Shown in pieces: positions 26,938-35,399 of a stretch of DNA of 64,000 bases (its first letter is position 1; every line of letters begins with the position of its first letter). The stretch covers positions 1 through 64,000 of the forward strand of contig RAYM01000015.1 in the NCBI GenBank assembly GCA_003611805.1, read 5' to 3'. The translations under genes were made by a program, and so were the position numbers. Origin of the DNA: a bacterium 1xD42-87. Its GTDB lineage: Bacteria > Bacillota > Clostridia > Lachnospirales > Lachnospiraceae. The notes under the pieces are model-generated. The model saw nothing but the letters and a program-made list of their open reading frames with translations. It had not been told where the DNA came from and did no database searches.

Positions 26938-27048
26938 TTACACATTATCGGAATTCCAAAGTAAATCTACATCATATTCCTCTAATGATACAGGAACAAT
27001 TTCGGTTCTATTGTATGTATTCAGAAGTTCAAAAAATAACTTATGCAT
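26938..27048 (-). pseudogene. C-terminal fragment of a small gene split by the homing endonuclease
   Basis: 36 codons (K-L-F-F-E-L-L-N-T-Y-N-R-T-E then I-V-P-V-S-L-E-E-Y). Its start resembles the end of the protein at 28748-28936 (R-L-F-E-L-L-S-D-Y-Y-S-N-R-E), which lies on the other side of the endonuclease gene. The two look like a duplicated junction of one original gene. An ATG at 27048 overlaps the endonuclease stop codon. Confidence 0.5.
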
Positions 27049-28717
27049 ACTCTATATTTTTAGAAATACTGTTTAAATAATCTTCATAATACATCCATCT
27101 TAATGATTCTCCTGTTGTTGGATCCTTTCCAGCACTTTTTACAAGACCACTACAACACTGCGATAAACCACTCATACTTTTTAATTTAACAAAATTTTGA
27201 GCTTCTAATAAGTTATTAAAAATCTGTTTATTATTTAGACAAATAACTTTTTTATTAATATTCATTCTTTTGACTTCTTTTCTGCTGTTTTGTAATTTTA
27301 TATATTCTTTCACGTCTTCGTTTGTTTTAAATCTTTCTTTATATTCATTTAAAAACATCCAACACAATTTTTCTTTTTTATTATTTTTTGTAATATAACC
27401 TGCATGTTTTATTTTATGAGAACAGCATTTACCAACAGAATTAATATTAATATAATTGTAATCATCAACTATAGATTGAATAGAATTATATACTTTTTGC
27501 GTATTTAAACATATTACTTTAACTTCTCGTAATTTTGAATTTTTAATATAAGAATTATGAATAGTGTAATCACACCAGCCAAGTTCTTTACCAAGTTTCA
27601 GATACTTGACAATTGTAGATCTATCTAATTTATAATACTCTGCAATTTGCCTTGTACTTAAATTTGTATTTACATTATAATAATTACATACTTGTTTTAC
27701 TAAAGAACTAAATATTTTAGAATTTATTGATTTTTCATCTATTGACGAAAAATCAAATATATTAATCAAAATACTGTTCTTTATATTTTCCATAATATAA
27801 TTAAAGTCGCTTTTTTGACTATCAATTCTTATCATTATATAATTATTTTCTTTTGCTAATATATCCTTTTTCTTGTCAATAATTCTTATATCTTCTGTAG
27901 AAAATTTTGAATCTTTATATGCTTTTTTATGAAATCCACCATCCATTTCTATAAGGTATTTCATATTCCCATTTTTAAAATATATATCATATATTGGTTT
28001 ATAATCTCTATTTTTAAAACTAAATGATTTGTCTTTTATCTGATATTGAGGAATATAATTTACATTTAAATCATCTAAAATACTAATCATCATTTTTTCT
28101 GGATAACTAAAACCATCACTACATCGTGGACAATTGAATAGTTGATATTTGCACATAGAAAAAATAGTTGTGTATTTTTCAAATCCACAATCAGGACATT
28201 TCAACCAAACTTTTTGCCCAGATCCATAAGAATATTTATAAGCGTCTTCTTTATGTTTAAAATATTTTATTAAATGTGGGTGAGTAGTAGCTATATCATT
28301 AATACCCTTAATTATAATTTTATTTGTACATACTGCACAATGATGTTTTTTATTTAAATCATATTCTAATATCAACCTAATATATCCACATTTTGCACAT
28401 TTTACTTGGTAGTATTTAGAACCATTTATTCTTTCTTGTGAAAGAATTATATTATTGTTTATGGTTTCGTTTGTTTTGAATAAAAAATCTTTTGATATAA
28501 TTTTATATATTTTACCATCTTTAAAACTTTTTCTGCGAGTTATATAATCTTGACCATTATATGAAACAATAATATTCTGTGCATTTGCATCAAGCGACTT
28601 TATGGTGAATAAATATTCCTTGTCATTATATAAGACTTTTACATTTTTACCTATATTCTTGCTCCATATTATTTTATTTGCCGCTTTGATTAAATTATCG
28701 TCTATTAATTTATTCAT
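27041..28717 (-). CDS. Free-standing homing endonuclease (Vsr-like nuclease, zinc fingers, NUMOD-type repeats)
   Basis: 558 aa. Order: N-terminal beta domain (1-100), two zinc sites (C-A-K-C-G-Y and C-A-V-C; then C-P-D-C-G-F and C-P-R-C, the treble-clef type), a Vsr/PD-(D/E)XK-like nuclease (about 205-310; S-Y-P-E-K-M, Y-D-I-Y-F, I-E-M-D-G-G-F-H), an HTH (about 355-380) and two NUMOD1-like repeats (K-V-I-C-L-N-T-Q-K-V-Y and K-V-I-C-L-N-N-K-Q-I-F). Such enzymes spread by cutting alleles that lack them. Ribosome binding site AAGGAG. Flanked by two parts of a small gene. Confidence 0.85.
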   Translation of the reverse strand: MNKLIDDNLIKAANKIIWSKNIGKNVKVLYNDKEYLFTIKSLDANAQNIIVSYNGQDYITRRKSFKDGKIYKIISKDFLFKTNETINNNIILSQERINGSKYYQVKCAKCGYIRLILEYDLNKKHHCAVCTNKIIIKGINDIATTHPHLIKYFKHKEDAYKYSYGSGQKVWLKCPDCGFEKYTTIFSMCKYQLFNCPRCSDGFSYPEKMMISILDDLNVNYIPQYQIKDKSFSFKNRDYKPIYDIYFKNGNMKYLIEMDGGFHKKAYKDSKFSTEDIRIIDKKKDILAKENNYIMIRIDSQKSDFNYIMENIKNSILINIFDFSSIDEKSINSKIFSSLVKQVCNYYNVNTNLSTRQIAEYYKLDRSTIVKYLKLGKELGWCDYTIHNSYIKNSKLREVKVICLNTQKVYNSIQSIVDDYNYININSVGKCCSHKIKHAGYITKNNKKEKLCWMFLNEYKERFKTNEDVKEYIKLQNSRKEVKRMNINKKVICLNNKQIFNNLLEAQNFVKLKSMSGLSQCCSGLVKSAGKDPTTGESLRWMYYEDYLNSISKNIEYA

Positions 28718-28747
28718 AATTCCCTACTCCTTAATTCATTTACTTAT

Positions 28748-28936
28748 TTATTCTCTGTTTGAATAATAATCAGATAATAATTCAAACAATCTTTTTTCCT
28801 TTTTAAATTTCCAAGTTGTTATTCCGTTTTTATCTGTTTTTGCAAACAAAAAAGAGATTCCGTTATCAATTAGATAAAACATCTCTTTTCTATCTTGAGT
28901 CCCATATTCCCTATCTATTTTTTTCAAATAATACAC
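28748..28936 (-). CDS. 62-aa protein, likely N-terminal part of a split gene
   Basis: GTG at 28936 is only 2 nt after AAGGAG; a TTG three codons later has better spacing. Beta-rich, ending in R-L-F-E-L-L-S-D-Y-Y. The end matches the start of the fragment at 26938-27048, so the reading frame was probably longer before the homing endonuclease gene arrived. Function unknown. Confidence 0.5.
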   Translation of the reverse strand: MYYLKKIDREYGTQDRKEMFYLIDNGISFLFAKTDKNGITTWKFKKEKRLFELLSDYYSNRE

Positions 28937-28951
28937 TACTCCTTAATTATT

Positions 28952-29416
28952 TTATAATGTTTCTTCAGTTACAACCTCAAAATCATTAACATTACTACGA
29001 GCAATTTCAAGCAATTCCTTGATTCGATTTTTAACTTTTGTTTCAAAAAGAATAATTTGTGCCTGAGCATATAACTGTTTTGTAGTTAGCATAGTAGAAT
29101 CCAATAAACCATCGGCAACTTTTGTTGCATCAATTTCAAGAGAAATCTCTAAATTTTCATCAATTACGAATTCTTTATTATTAATATTATCAATAGTAAC
29201 TACAACTGCGTTCTCGTCTTCACTAAGAATTGGATTTCCATTAGATACAATAAAACTTCCTTTAAATTCGATATCTGAGTATCTTAGAATCTGTGGCGTG
29301 TCTGCTAACATATCAATTTCCTGCTGTGCTGTTCTGATACTGTCACCCATCTCTAATGGTCTAATAACTGTTTTATATTTATTATCTAAAATACTTCTTT
29401 CTGGTAAAATTTTCAT
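28952..29416 (-). CDS. 154-aa hypothetical phage protein
   Basis: Central beta-rich part and helical C-terminus. ATG at 29416 overlaps the previous stop by 4 nt (coupled translation, GAGGAACAAGAAAC ribosome binding site). No domain recognised. Confidence 0.6.
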   Translation of the reverse strand: MKILPERSILDNKYKTVIRPLEMGDSIRTAQQEIDMLADTPQILRYSDIEFKGSFIVSNGNPILSEDENAVVVTIDNINNKEFVIDENLEISLEIDATKVADGLLDSTMLTTKQLYAQAQIILFETKVKNRIKELLEIARSNVNDFEVVTEETL

Positions 29417-29709
29417 GTTTCTTGTTCCTCTCTTTCATTTGAAACTACTTGGTTGTATGCATTTTTTATCTGAATTGTGAGATCATATAATACATCTTCA
29501 TTTATCGTACAATCTAAATTTGACATATCAATATTAGGATCTGAAATTGTAAATTCTAAGGTGCCATTATTTTTTGGTACAAATAAAACTTCAACATTGT
29601 TACTTAATAGAAGAGTAATAGAATCAATTTTCTTTCCGTTGTTGGATTTTATAGTTCGCACTTGTCCAACTTTTAGACGTTCTTCTTCAATAGATAATCT
29701 ACTTGCCAT
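29413..29709 (-). CDS. 98-aa hypothetical phage protein
   Basis: Ribosome binding site AAAGTTGGTGAATAA. Beta-rich (D-S-I-T-L-L-L-S-N-N-V-E-V-L-F-V) with charged ends. Translated together with the gene at 28952. Function unknown. tRNA-Tyr lies just upstream. Confidence 0.6.
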   Translation of the reverse strand: MASRLSIEEERLKVGQVRTIKSNNGKKIDSITLLLSNNVEVLFVPKNNGTLEFTISDPNIDMSNLDCTINEDVLYDLTIQIKNAYNQVVSNEREEQET

Positions 29710-29750
29710 TTATTCACCAACTTTCTTTTAGTAATTTCAAATTTGTATAA

Positions 29751-29833
29751 TGGGCAGAAGAGGATTCGAACCTCTGATGTTTCTAATGTACCTGATTTAC
29801 AGTCAGGTGCAGTCGCCACTGTGCCACCTACCC
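29751..29833 (-). tRNA. tRNA-Tyr (GUA)
   Basis: 83 nt class II tRNA. Anticodon stem CCTGA/TCAGG with loop CTGTAAA (anticodon GTA), long variable arm, T arm AGAGG/CCTCT around TTCGAAT, acceptor GGGTAGG/TCTGCCC with G-U pairs, discriminator A. No encoded CCA. Confidence 0.9.
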
Positions 29834-29922
29834 ATGAAAATAGGAGAGTTCCGAAGACTCTCCTGAATATTCTGTCTTTCCAGAACGCCAGACTGTACTA
29901 CAGTTCATTTGTTAATTATATA

Positions 29923-30016
29923 TTTCAATGCGCTGCGCAAGCCATATCAGGAATCGAACCTGTAATTTCACCGTTAAGTGATGTTATGTCCATTTAACTA
30001 ATGACACGCATTGAAA
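29923..30016 (-). tRNA. Degenerate tRNA-like sequence nested in a 10-bp inverted repeat
   Basis: Core about 29939-30006. D arm GTTA/TAAC with a GG-containing loop, anticodon stem TCAC/GTGA closing a 6-nt loop TTAACG, T arm CAGG/CCTG around TTCGATT, and a weak acceptor (G-U pairs and mismatch). The core is enclosed by perfect TTTCAATGCG/CGCATTGAAA (29923-29932, 30007-30016). Anticodon not readable with confidence. Degenerate tRNA or tRNA-like element. Confidence 0.45.
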
Positions 30017-30181
30017 ATTAAAAGTCATCATTAATGCAGATGAGTACAAACATCTCAACACTTATTATGGCAGTTGTCGTCCTGTTACGGAATTGGTTAT
30101 TGCCGTTGATGCTTGTAAATAATAATTAATGTCTTTTCATATGCAAATAATTATAATATAATATAAAGGGAGATTTAAAAT

Positions 30182-30793
30182 ATGAAAGAAATAATTATTT
30201 TTTGTAAAAACAATATAGATATCATATCAGCTATTCTGTCAGCAGCTATAACTAGTTTAGCAGGATTTTTCGTTGCAAAATATACACATAATAAAAGTAT
30301 CCAATTAGATAAATTAGAATACGTGTATGATGAAGTATATTATCCAATATATAAATTTATTAATGATAAAAATAATTGCAATAATATATATTTAATAAAA
30401 AATTCAATAAAAATATATTTTGATGCGTACGAAAAATACTTAGATTTTTCCACAATTAAAATTTACAAGGAATTATGCAATTGCTCTACTGAATCAAAAC
30501 AAAAAAGGATATATAAAAGATTCTATAATAATATATATGATATGAACATATATCTTAGAAAAAGACTTGGATATTTAGAACCTAATATATTCCAATTATA
30601 TAAATATAGTTCCGCAAAAGATAAAGCACTATTTAACACAATTATTACATTAGCAATTACATACATCTTAATGATTTTTAGTGCTACTTTTTTTAAATTT
30701 TTGTCTTCTATTGCAGTTACATTCTTACTTATTTTTATAATTTTGCTTTTTATTTGGTTTGTATTATTTTTATATGATAAATTTATCTCATAG
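30182..30793 (+). CDS. Three-helix membrane protein of unknown function
   Basis: 203 aa. One N-terminal membrane segment (about 12-32), a charged cytoplasmic middle and two C-terminal membrane segments (about 150-172 and 175-197). Strong AAAGGGAG. Plus strand and extremely AT-rich, like the cargo genes at 24848 and 25791, and set between tRNA-like sequences and the recombinase. Candidate superinfection-exclusion or defence membrane protein; no homology shown. Confidence 0.65.
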   Translation: MKEIIIFCKNNIDIISAILSAAITSLAGFFVAKYTHNKSIQLDKLEYVYDEVYYPIYKFINDKNNCNNIYLIKNSIKIYFDAYEKYLDFSTIKIYKELCNCSTESKQKRIYKRFYNNIYDMNIYLRKRLGYLEPNIFQLYKYSSAKDKALFNTIITLAITYILMIFSATFFKFLSSIAVTFLLIFIILLFIWFVLFLYDKFIS

Positions 30794-30834
30794 ATTTTTG
30801 ACATAATATTTTGAATAAAATTGGAGTTTCAAGA

Positions 30835-31788
30835 CTAGAAAGTGAATTTATCTTTATTGTCCTTAACCTTCTTCTTATTAACAGTCAAATAATGTTTAAC
30901 AGTAGTTTCTGTACTTTCATGATGTAAAAGTTCAGCAATGTCCTGAATATCCATACCTAATTCCTTCAAGATATTACTACCTGAGTGGCGCAAGTCGTGA
31001 TTATGGAGTGTGGGTACACCAATCATTTCACCAGCTTTTTTACACCAATCATTAAGAGTACCATTGTTAATACATTCTTCTTCTGTAATATATGGTGTAT
31101 ACCATACCCATCCGTAGTCATTAATTTGCTTTTCTTCACGTTCTGATTTCATTTTTCTCAAAAGTTCTTCGACTTCTTTAGAAAAATATAAATCTACGAT
31201 TTTGCCTTCTTTTTCAAGCACATCTATACAAGTTCTTTCGTCTAAATCAACCTGTTCCCATCTCAGATGAGCCATAGCATTAACTCTTGCCATAGTAGAT
31301 AAACCAAAGAAAATATATGTTTGAAGTTGAGTATCACCATATTCTGCTAATTTTTCTCGTAATTTATTTACTTGATCTACATTCAAAAATGTTTGTTTGA
31401 TAACAGGCTGTCCTTGTTTTGGTCTTTCCAAAAATTCAGTAGGAGATTCTTTTATCAATTTCTTTTTCCTCAAAAATTTATAGAAAGCAGATATAGAAGA
31501 CATAACACGTCTTTGTCTGGCAACGTTATTGCCTTCTTGCTTCCTAAAATAAAAATACTCATTCAAATCATCATCGGTTGCTTCCAATACAGATAAATTA
31601 AATTGATTATCATACATATAAACAAACCATTGATATAAATCTGATGTATATTGTTTTATGCTATTTGGTGATAGATCACGAATAGACATGTCTATTTGAT
31701 ATTTCTGAAATAATTTTAAAGTTTCAGGATTTGTATGTTCAATCTTTTCTTTGTCATATAAACAAATTCGTTTACTGCGTTCCGCCAT
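30835..31788 (-). CDS. Tyrosine recombinase/integrase
   Basis: 317 aa. N-terminal SAM-like core-binding domain (about 20-115) and catalytic domain with R168 (S-T-M-A-R-V-N), H264/R267 (H-D-L-R-H-S-G), H290 (L-L-H-H-E-S) and Y300 (V-K-H-Y-L-T). XerC/D-like size. Could integrate the phage or resolve genome multimers. No att site could be identified. ATG behind GGAAGTGAGAAATAG. Confidence 0.9.
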   Translation of the reverse strand: MAERSKRICLYDKEKIEHTNPETLKLFQKYQIDMSIRDLSPNSIKQYTSDLYQWFVYMYDNQFNLSVLEATDDDLNEYFYFRKQEGNNVARQRRVMSSISAFYKFLRKKKLIKESPTEFLERPKQGQPVIKQTFLNVDQVNKLREKLAEYGDTQLQTYIFFGLSTMARVNAMAHLRWEQVDLDERTCIDVLEKEGKIVDLYFSKEVEELLRKMKSEREEKQINDYGWVWYTPYITEEECINNGTLNDWCKKAGEMIGVPTLHNHDLRHSGSNILKELGMDIQDIAELLHHESTETTVKHYLTVNKKKVKDNKDKFTF

Positions 31789-31944
31789 CTATTTCTCACT
31801 TCCTTCCGTCCAATAAGTAACCAGCCCCTTCACTGGTGGGTAAGTAATTTCACTCCTTACAATTCTCTGAAAAGACTTGTTGCCGATGAAAGCGACAAGC
31901 CCTGCTTTATAAACTCTGATTAAGTATCTAACACTATATTTACA

Positions 31945-32568
31945 CTACCAAAAGAATCTCAATGGCAATGGACGATATGGAATACCCAACATATCAGACA
32001 ATTCTCTCTGAAAATTCCTCCTCATATCACGAATAATCTTTTCTGCTTCATCAGTATCTAAACCGACTTTTACAGTAATACTATATCCAGAATCATCCAA
32101 CTCATCTTCGGGGTCAGTTTCATTTAAATTTGTTTCGACATCATTATCATCTTCGTTGATACCCTCTAATTCTTCATTACCAATAGCAAACCAATCATGC
32201 TCTCCTAATGGCATACACTCATTATTCTGCATATCAATAAGTGCTTTACTATTTACATCTTCATGAAATAATACATAACCCTCTGTAGCTACATATTTTT
32301 GCTTTTCAGGAAGATAACATTTTTCTACATTAACGTGCCAATTATCAGATTCCGCATCGTCGAATAATGATACAATATATTCTCTATCGTATTCTTCTTC
32401 ATAATCAATATCGCAGCTATTGAGAATTACATTTTTATAATTGAGTAATTCAACCATGATATCAGTAATCATCTGCTTATTTGCAATTACAGATACAAGG
32501 TTATTCTCATTGCCTAAATTGGCAAACATGTGAGATACTAAATCTTCAATATTTTCAAAATTTAACAT
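31945..32568 (-). CDS. 207-aa acidic hypothetical protein
   Basis: ATG at 32568 behind GGTAGGTGATATAT. Acidic middle (about 130-165, E-D-D-N-D-V-E, E-D-E-L-D-D) and a basic, proline-rich end. Sits next to the HU gene. Function unknown. Confidence 0.6.
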   Translation of the reverse strand: MLNFENIEDLVSHMFANLGNENNLVSVIANKQMITDIMVELLNYKNVILNSCDIDYEEEYDREYIVSLFDDAESDNWHVNVEKCYLPEKQKYVATEGYVLFHEDVNSKALIDMQNNECMPLGEHDWFAIGNEELEGINEDDNDVETNLNETDPEDELDDSGYSITVKVGLDTDEAEKIIRDMRRNFQRELSDMLGIPYRPLPLRFFW

Positions 32569-32590
32569 ATATATCACCTACCAATTCAGA

Positions 32591-32866
32591 TTAAGCCTTT
32601 ACAGCTTCCTTCAATGCTTTACCAGCCTTAAATTTGGGAGATTTAGATGCTGCAATGGTAATTGCTTCCCCTGTAGCCGGATTTCGCCCCTGACGTTCTG
32701 CACGTTCTGTAACTTCAAATGTACCAAAACCTGTAATGGAAACTTTATCTCCGTCAACCAATGTATCAGCAACGATATTAGTAAAGGTAGTCAGTGCCTT
32801 TTCTGCATCCTTTTTAGAAAGTTCTGCTTTCTCAGCCATAGCTGAGATCAATTCTGTTTTGTTCAT
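32591..32866 (-). CDS. HU-family DNA-binding protein
   Basis: 91 aa, full length. Classic HU pattern: M-N-K-T-E-L-I N-terminus, G-F-G-T-F-E-V (about 46-52) and the DNA-clamping arm R-N-P-A-T-G-E-A-I. Bends and compacts DNA, aiding replication, recombination or packaging. Ribosome binding site AAAGGAAATTAAAATAT. Confidence 0.95.
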   Translation of the reverse strand: MNKTELISAMAEKAELSKKDAEKALTTFTNIVADTLVDGDKVSITGFGTFEVTERAERQGRNPATGEAITIAASKSPKFKAGKALKEAVKA

Positions 32867-33004
32867 ATATTTTAATTTCCTTTCGTTTTCAATACTATTT
32901 TTAGTTAATGCGACATGGTAGTGACACCATATCGCTTCATCAAAACGGACTACTCAAAAGTAGAAGAGTAGTCCTGTTCTCCATAGTCACTTATGCACAT
33001 ATAA

Positions 33005-33034
33005 AATAGAAAAACTGTGTCACTCGTACACAGT
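33005..33034 (-). terminator. Rho-independent terminator
   Basis: ACTGTGT/ACACAGT (33014-33020, 33028-33034) with TTTTT following on the minus strand. Ends the metallophosphoesterase transcript. Confidence 0.75.
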
Positions 33035-33064
33035 CTACTTTGTCATGAAATTAGTATTTTGTTG

Positions 33065-34300
33065 CTAATTCAAAATAAATTTGTATGTTTCTATGTGTCC
33101 GTATGTACTATCAAATCCATATATTTTAACAGCAGCTTTGCTACCTTTCATAATAGAATCACTATAAGGATCGCTACCAACGAAAGAAGGACTTACCAAT
33201 ATTTCCGTATCATTACAACATCCTTCAAAACTAGGAATTTCCTTACCAGAATGAAAATGTCCTAATAATAGATAATCAATAAAGCTTCGTCTCATCATAC
33301 TTAAATCACGTATAGAATTTTCTATATTTTTTAACTGATGTCCATGCATAGCAATAATTTCATTTCCCATAATTGGAATTTCTATGTATTGTTTGCCTTC
33401 TTCAGCCAAATGAACAGAAATTCTTTTATTACCAATACATAAGTCTTTTATATAATTTCCAATAAGATATTCTAAATCCTCATCTGCAATTTCACTTGCT
33501 TTAGTTCCTAATGGACGTAATTGACTATGATTTGCCGAAGGGGTATGATAGTATTCAATTTTTGTATACACAGATAATTCTCTTAAAAATAATGCGATTA
33601 ACCTACTAATCTCCACAGTAGATCTAACAATGGTAGAATCGTTAATTTTTAAATCACTAACACGTAAAATTCCCTGTACCATATCGCCCAATGAAGCTAT
33701 ATGAAGTTTTGTTACTTTATGTTTTTGAATGAATTCAATAACATATCCAGATAAATTTTCAAATCGTTCTTTTACGATTTCTGGTGAATATTCATTATTT
33801 TCACTTTTAAATTTTGCACCATAATGGATGTCTGCAAGAGACATGATATATCCTAATTCGTTTCCTGCTGAATCATAATATAGTGGCTGAAATTCTGGAA
33901 GTGGAAGAGCGGTACAAACATTACCAACATATTCATAATACATTTCTTGACGAGATTCATTTCTATCTACACGGTTCCGCTCTATATTGGCAGTCTGCAA
34001 TTTCATACGTTCTTTTCGCATATCTGCAATTTTCTTATCTAATTCTTTCTCTCTTGAAAATTCTTCTGGATTGGTATAGATTTGATTTTTAAGATATTCT
34101 GTTCTAAACTGACCGCCAAAGATAGTAGAAGATGCCTTGCGAATTGTATCTGAATTGCAGGTAATATTATATTTTGCTTGGATCTCTGCCCAATCAAGAT
34201 CGTTATTTCCTTCTAATTTATCAGAAATATCCTTACATACCTTTTCATATGTATCAGTAGTTAATCCATACTTTGCTAATTCTTCATTAAAATTATACAG
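33065..34300 (-). CDS. Calcineurin-like metallophosphoesterase, possible CUG start
   Basis: About 411 aa. All metal motifs are visible: D-x-H (A-D-I-H-Y-G), G-D (L-G-D-M-V), N-H (S-A-N-H-S), H-G-H and G-H-F-H. The family includes phage SbcD-like DNA exonucleases and nucleotidases; the long N-terminal helix region is phage-type. The ribosome binding site AAAGTAGGTGA touches the GTG at 34309 (spacing 0) but places CTG 34300 at 8 nt, so CTG is the likely start. Confidence 0.82.
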   Translation of the reverse strand: MYNFNEELAKYGLTTDTYEKVCKDISDKLEGNNDLDWAEIQAKYNITCNSDTIRKASSTIFGGQFRTEYLKNQIYTNPEEFSREKELDKKIADMRKERMKLQTANIERNRVDRNESRQEMYYEYVGNVCTALPLPEFQPLYYDSAGNELGYIMSLADIHYGAKFKSENNEYSPEIVKERFENLSGYVIEFIQKHKVTKLHIASLGDMVQGILRVSDLKINDSTIVRSTVEISRLIALFLRELSVYTKIEYYHTPSANHSQLRPLGTKASEIADEDLEYLIGNYIKDLCIGNKRISVHLAEEGKQYIEIPIMGNEIIAMHGHQLKNIENSIRDLSMMRRSFIDYLLLGHFHSGKEIPSFEGCCNDTEILVSPSFVGSDPYSDSIMKGSKAAVKIYGFDSTYGHIETYKFILN

Positions 34301-34316
34301 AGTAGTCACCTACTTT

Positions 34317-34529
34317 CTATTCTTCATCAAACATCGAACTAGAAATTGGAGCAGCTCCACCTAATTTAAGATCAATAGCCTGTCCAACATACTGTTTAAA
34401 CATATTTACAATACTAATAGGAGCGTCAAATGCTTCCTCATTCACTAAAACTAATTCGCCATTGATTTCCTCAACTCTTGCACCTACAATATTTTCAATT
34501 GTTTGGTGTGTATTATCTAATTTTGCCAT
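34317..34529 (-). CDS. 70-aa hypothetical phage protein
   Basis: ATG 34529 behind GAAAGGAAGATTTCAA. Contains a short beta pair (V-E-E-I-N-G-E-L-V-L-V) and a helix. Upstream of and probably co-transcribed with the metallophosphoesterase. Confidence 0.6.
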   Translation of the reverse strand: MAKLDNTHQTIENIVGARVEEINGELVLVNEEAFDAPISIVNMFKQYVGQAIDLKLGGAAPISSSMFDEE

Positions 34530-34650
34530 TTGAAATCTTCCTTTCATTTATGCTTTTTTATTATCAATTTGTTATATGTTTACATATGGTGGGCTATTGA
34601 CGATGAGCCTAGCAACGGAGGACTGTTTGTACTAAACAGACAAAATGAAT

Positions 34651-34731
34651 TGCTGAAAGCACAGGAGTCGAACCTGCTATCACAAAGGTTATGAGCCTTG
34701 TATGGTTTATATATCCGTTCCACTCGCCAGC
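34651..34731 (-). tRNA. tRNA with CAU anticodon (Met, or Ile2)
   Basis: 81 nt. Acceptor GCTGGCG with 3' TTTCAGC, anticodon loop CTCATAA (CAT), T loop TTCGACT. The D-loop is unusually long. It lacks the three G-C pairs of initiator tRNAs at the anticodon stem, so it is an elongator Met or a lysidine-modified Ile tRNA. No encoded CCA. Confidence 0.8.
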
Positions 34732-34733
34732 AG

Positions 34734-34808
34734 TTGGGAATCAGGGACTTGAACCCTGGACAAACATGCTTTATAAGAACACCGCTCTACCAACTGAGCT
34801 AATTCCCA
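34734..34808 (-). tRNA. tRNA-Ile (UAU)
   Basis: 75 nt, near-perfect cloverleaf: acceptor TGGGAAT/ATTCCCA, D arm GCTC/GAGC, anticodon stem GTGTT/AGCAT with loop CTTATAA (anticodon TAT, reads AUA), T arm CAGGG/CCCTG. Adjacent to the CAU tRNA with a 2-nt gap. Confidence 0.92.
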
Positions 34809-34907
34809 AAAGAACAAATGACGATACTGCTAGAATAGCAGCACCGCCACCTGTGACAGAAATGAGAAATAAAATTATGAAATAAAGAATTCTCAAATAT
34901 CAGATGC

Positions 34908-35055
34908 TTAAAACAGAACTGGAATATCTTCTGTAATCTCAATCAATTTGTTATCAGTAAAATACTGATATGAATTAAATCTATAATTTGAAATTATATT
35001 GTTCAAAAATTTTCTTTTACCACTAAAGAAATAATATTTTCAGCTTTCTACTCAT
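34908..35055 (-). pseudogene. Small frameshifted ORF
   Basis: A protein-like frame (Y-Y-F-F-S-G-K-R-K-F-L-N-N-I then D-N-K-L-I-E-I-T-E-D-I-P) ends at 34908 but lacks a start. An ATG at 35055 lies in the -1 frame and would join it after five codons with one slip. Either a broken gene, a non-canonical start or a sequence error. Confidence 0.35.
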
Positions 35056-35399
35056 TTAAGAGATAAAGAATTTTCAGTTCTAATAAAATTAGCATACAAA
35101 AACTCCGATTTAATGCCACTACAGGGCAAACTTAGTATGCTGGCATTTGTGCGATGCAATATACACACCCTTATGCATTCTTATTTACACAAACAAGTTT
35201 TTTACCACAGCCTCATGTGTGTAATTATTATTGGCTGAGGCTTATGACGAAGTAATTGTGTGCAACAGGACAGTATTCTCAAATCCTGTAATTGACAAAA
35301 TAGAATAGAAGATAAATTTTATTGACACATTACTTTGTTTTCCATACTTGATATATAACACCATAAAAATGTCTATAAATACTAAGATTACAATAAAAA
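35056..35399. other. Non-coding region with several stems
   Basis: No gene seen. Inverted repeats include GCATAC/GTATGC (about 35090-35141), AATGCCA/TGGCATT, and GCCTCA/TGAGGC, suggesting a structured leader or small RNA between the tRNA pair and the RNA polymerase gene cluster. Confidence 0.35.

Noticed and set aside
26891-26940. GGAGAGCAGTG...CACTGCTCTCC stem near the split gene, considered as an attachment site
   Set aside because: It behaves as an ordinary terminator-like hairpin; no matching copy near the recombinase was found.
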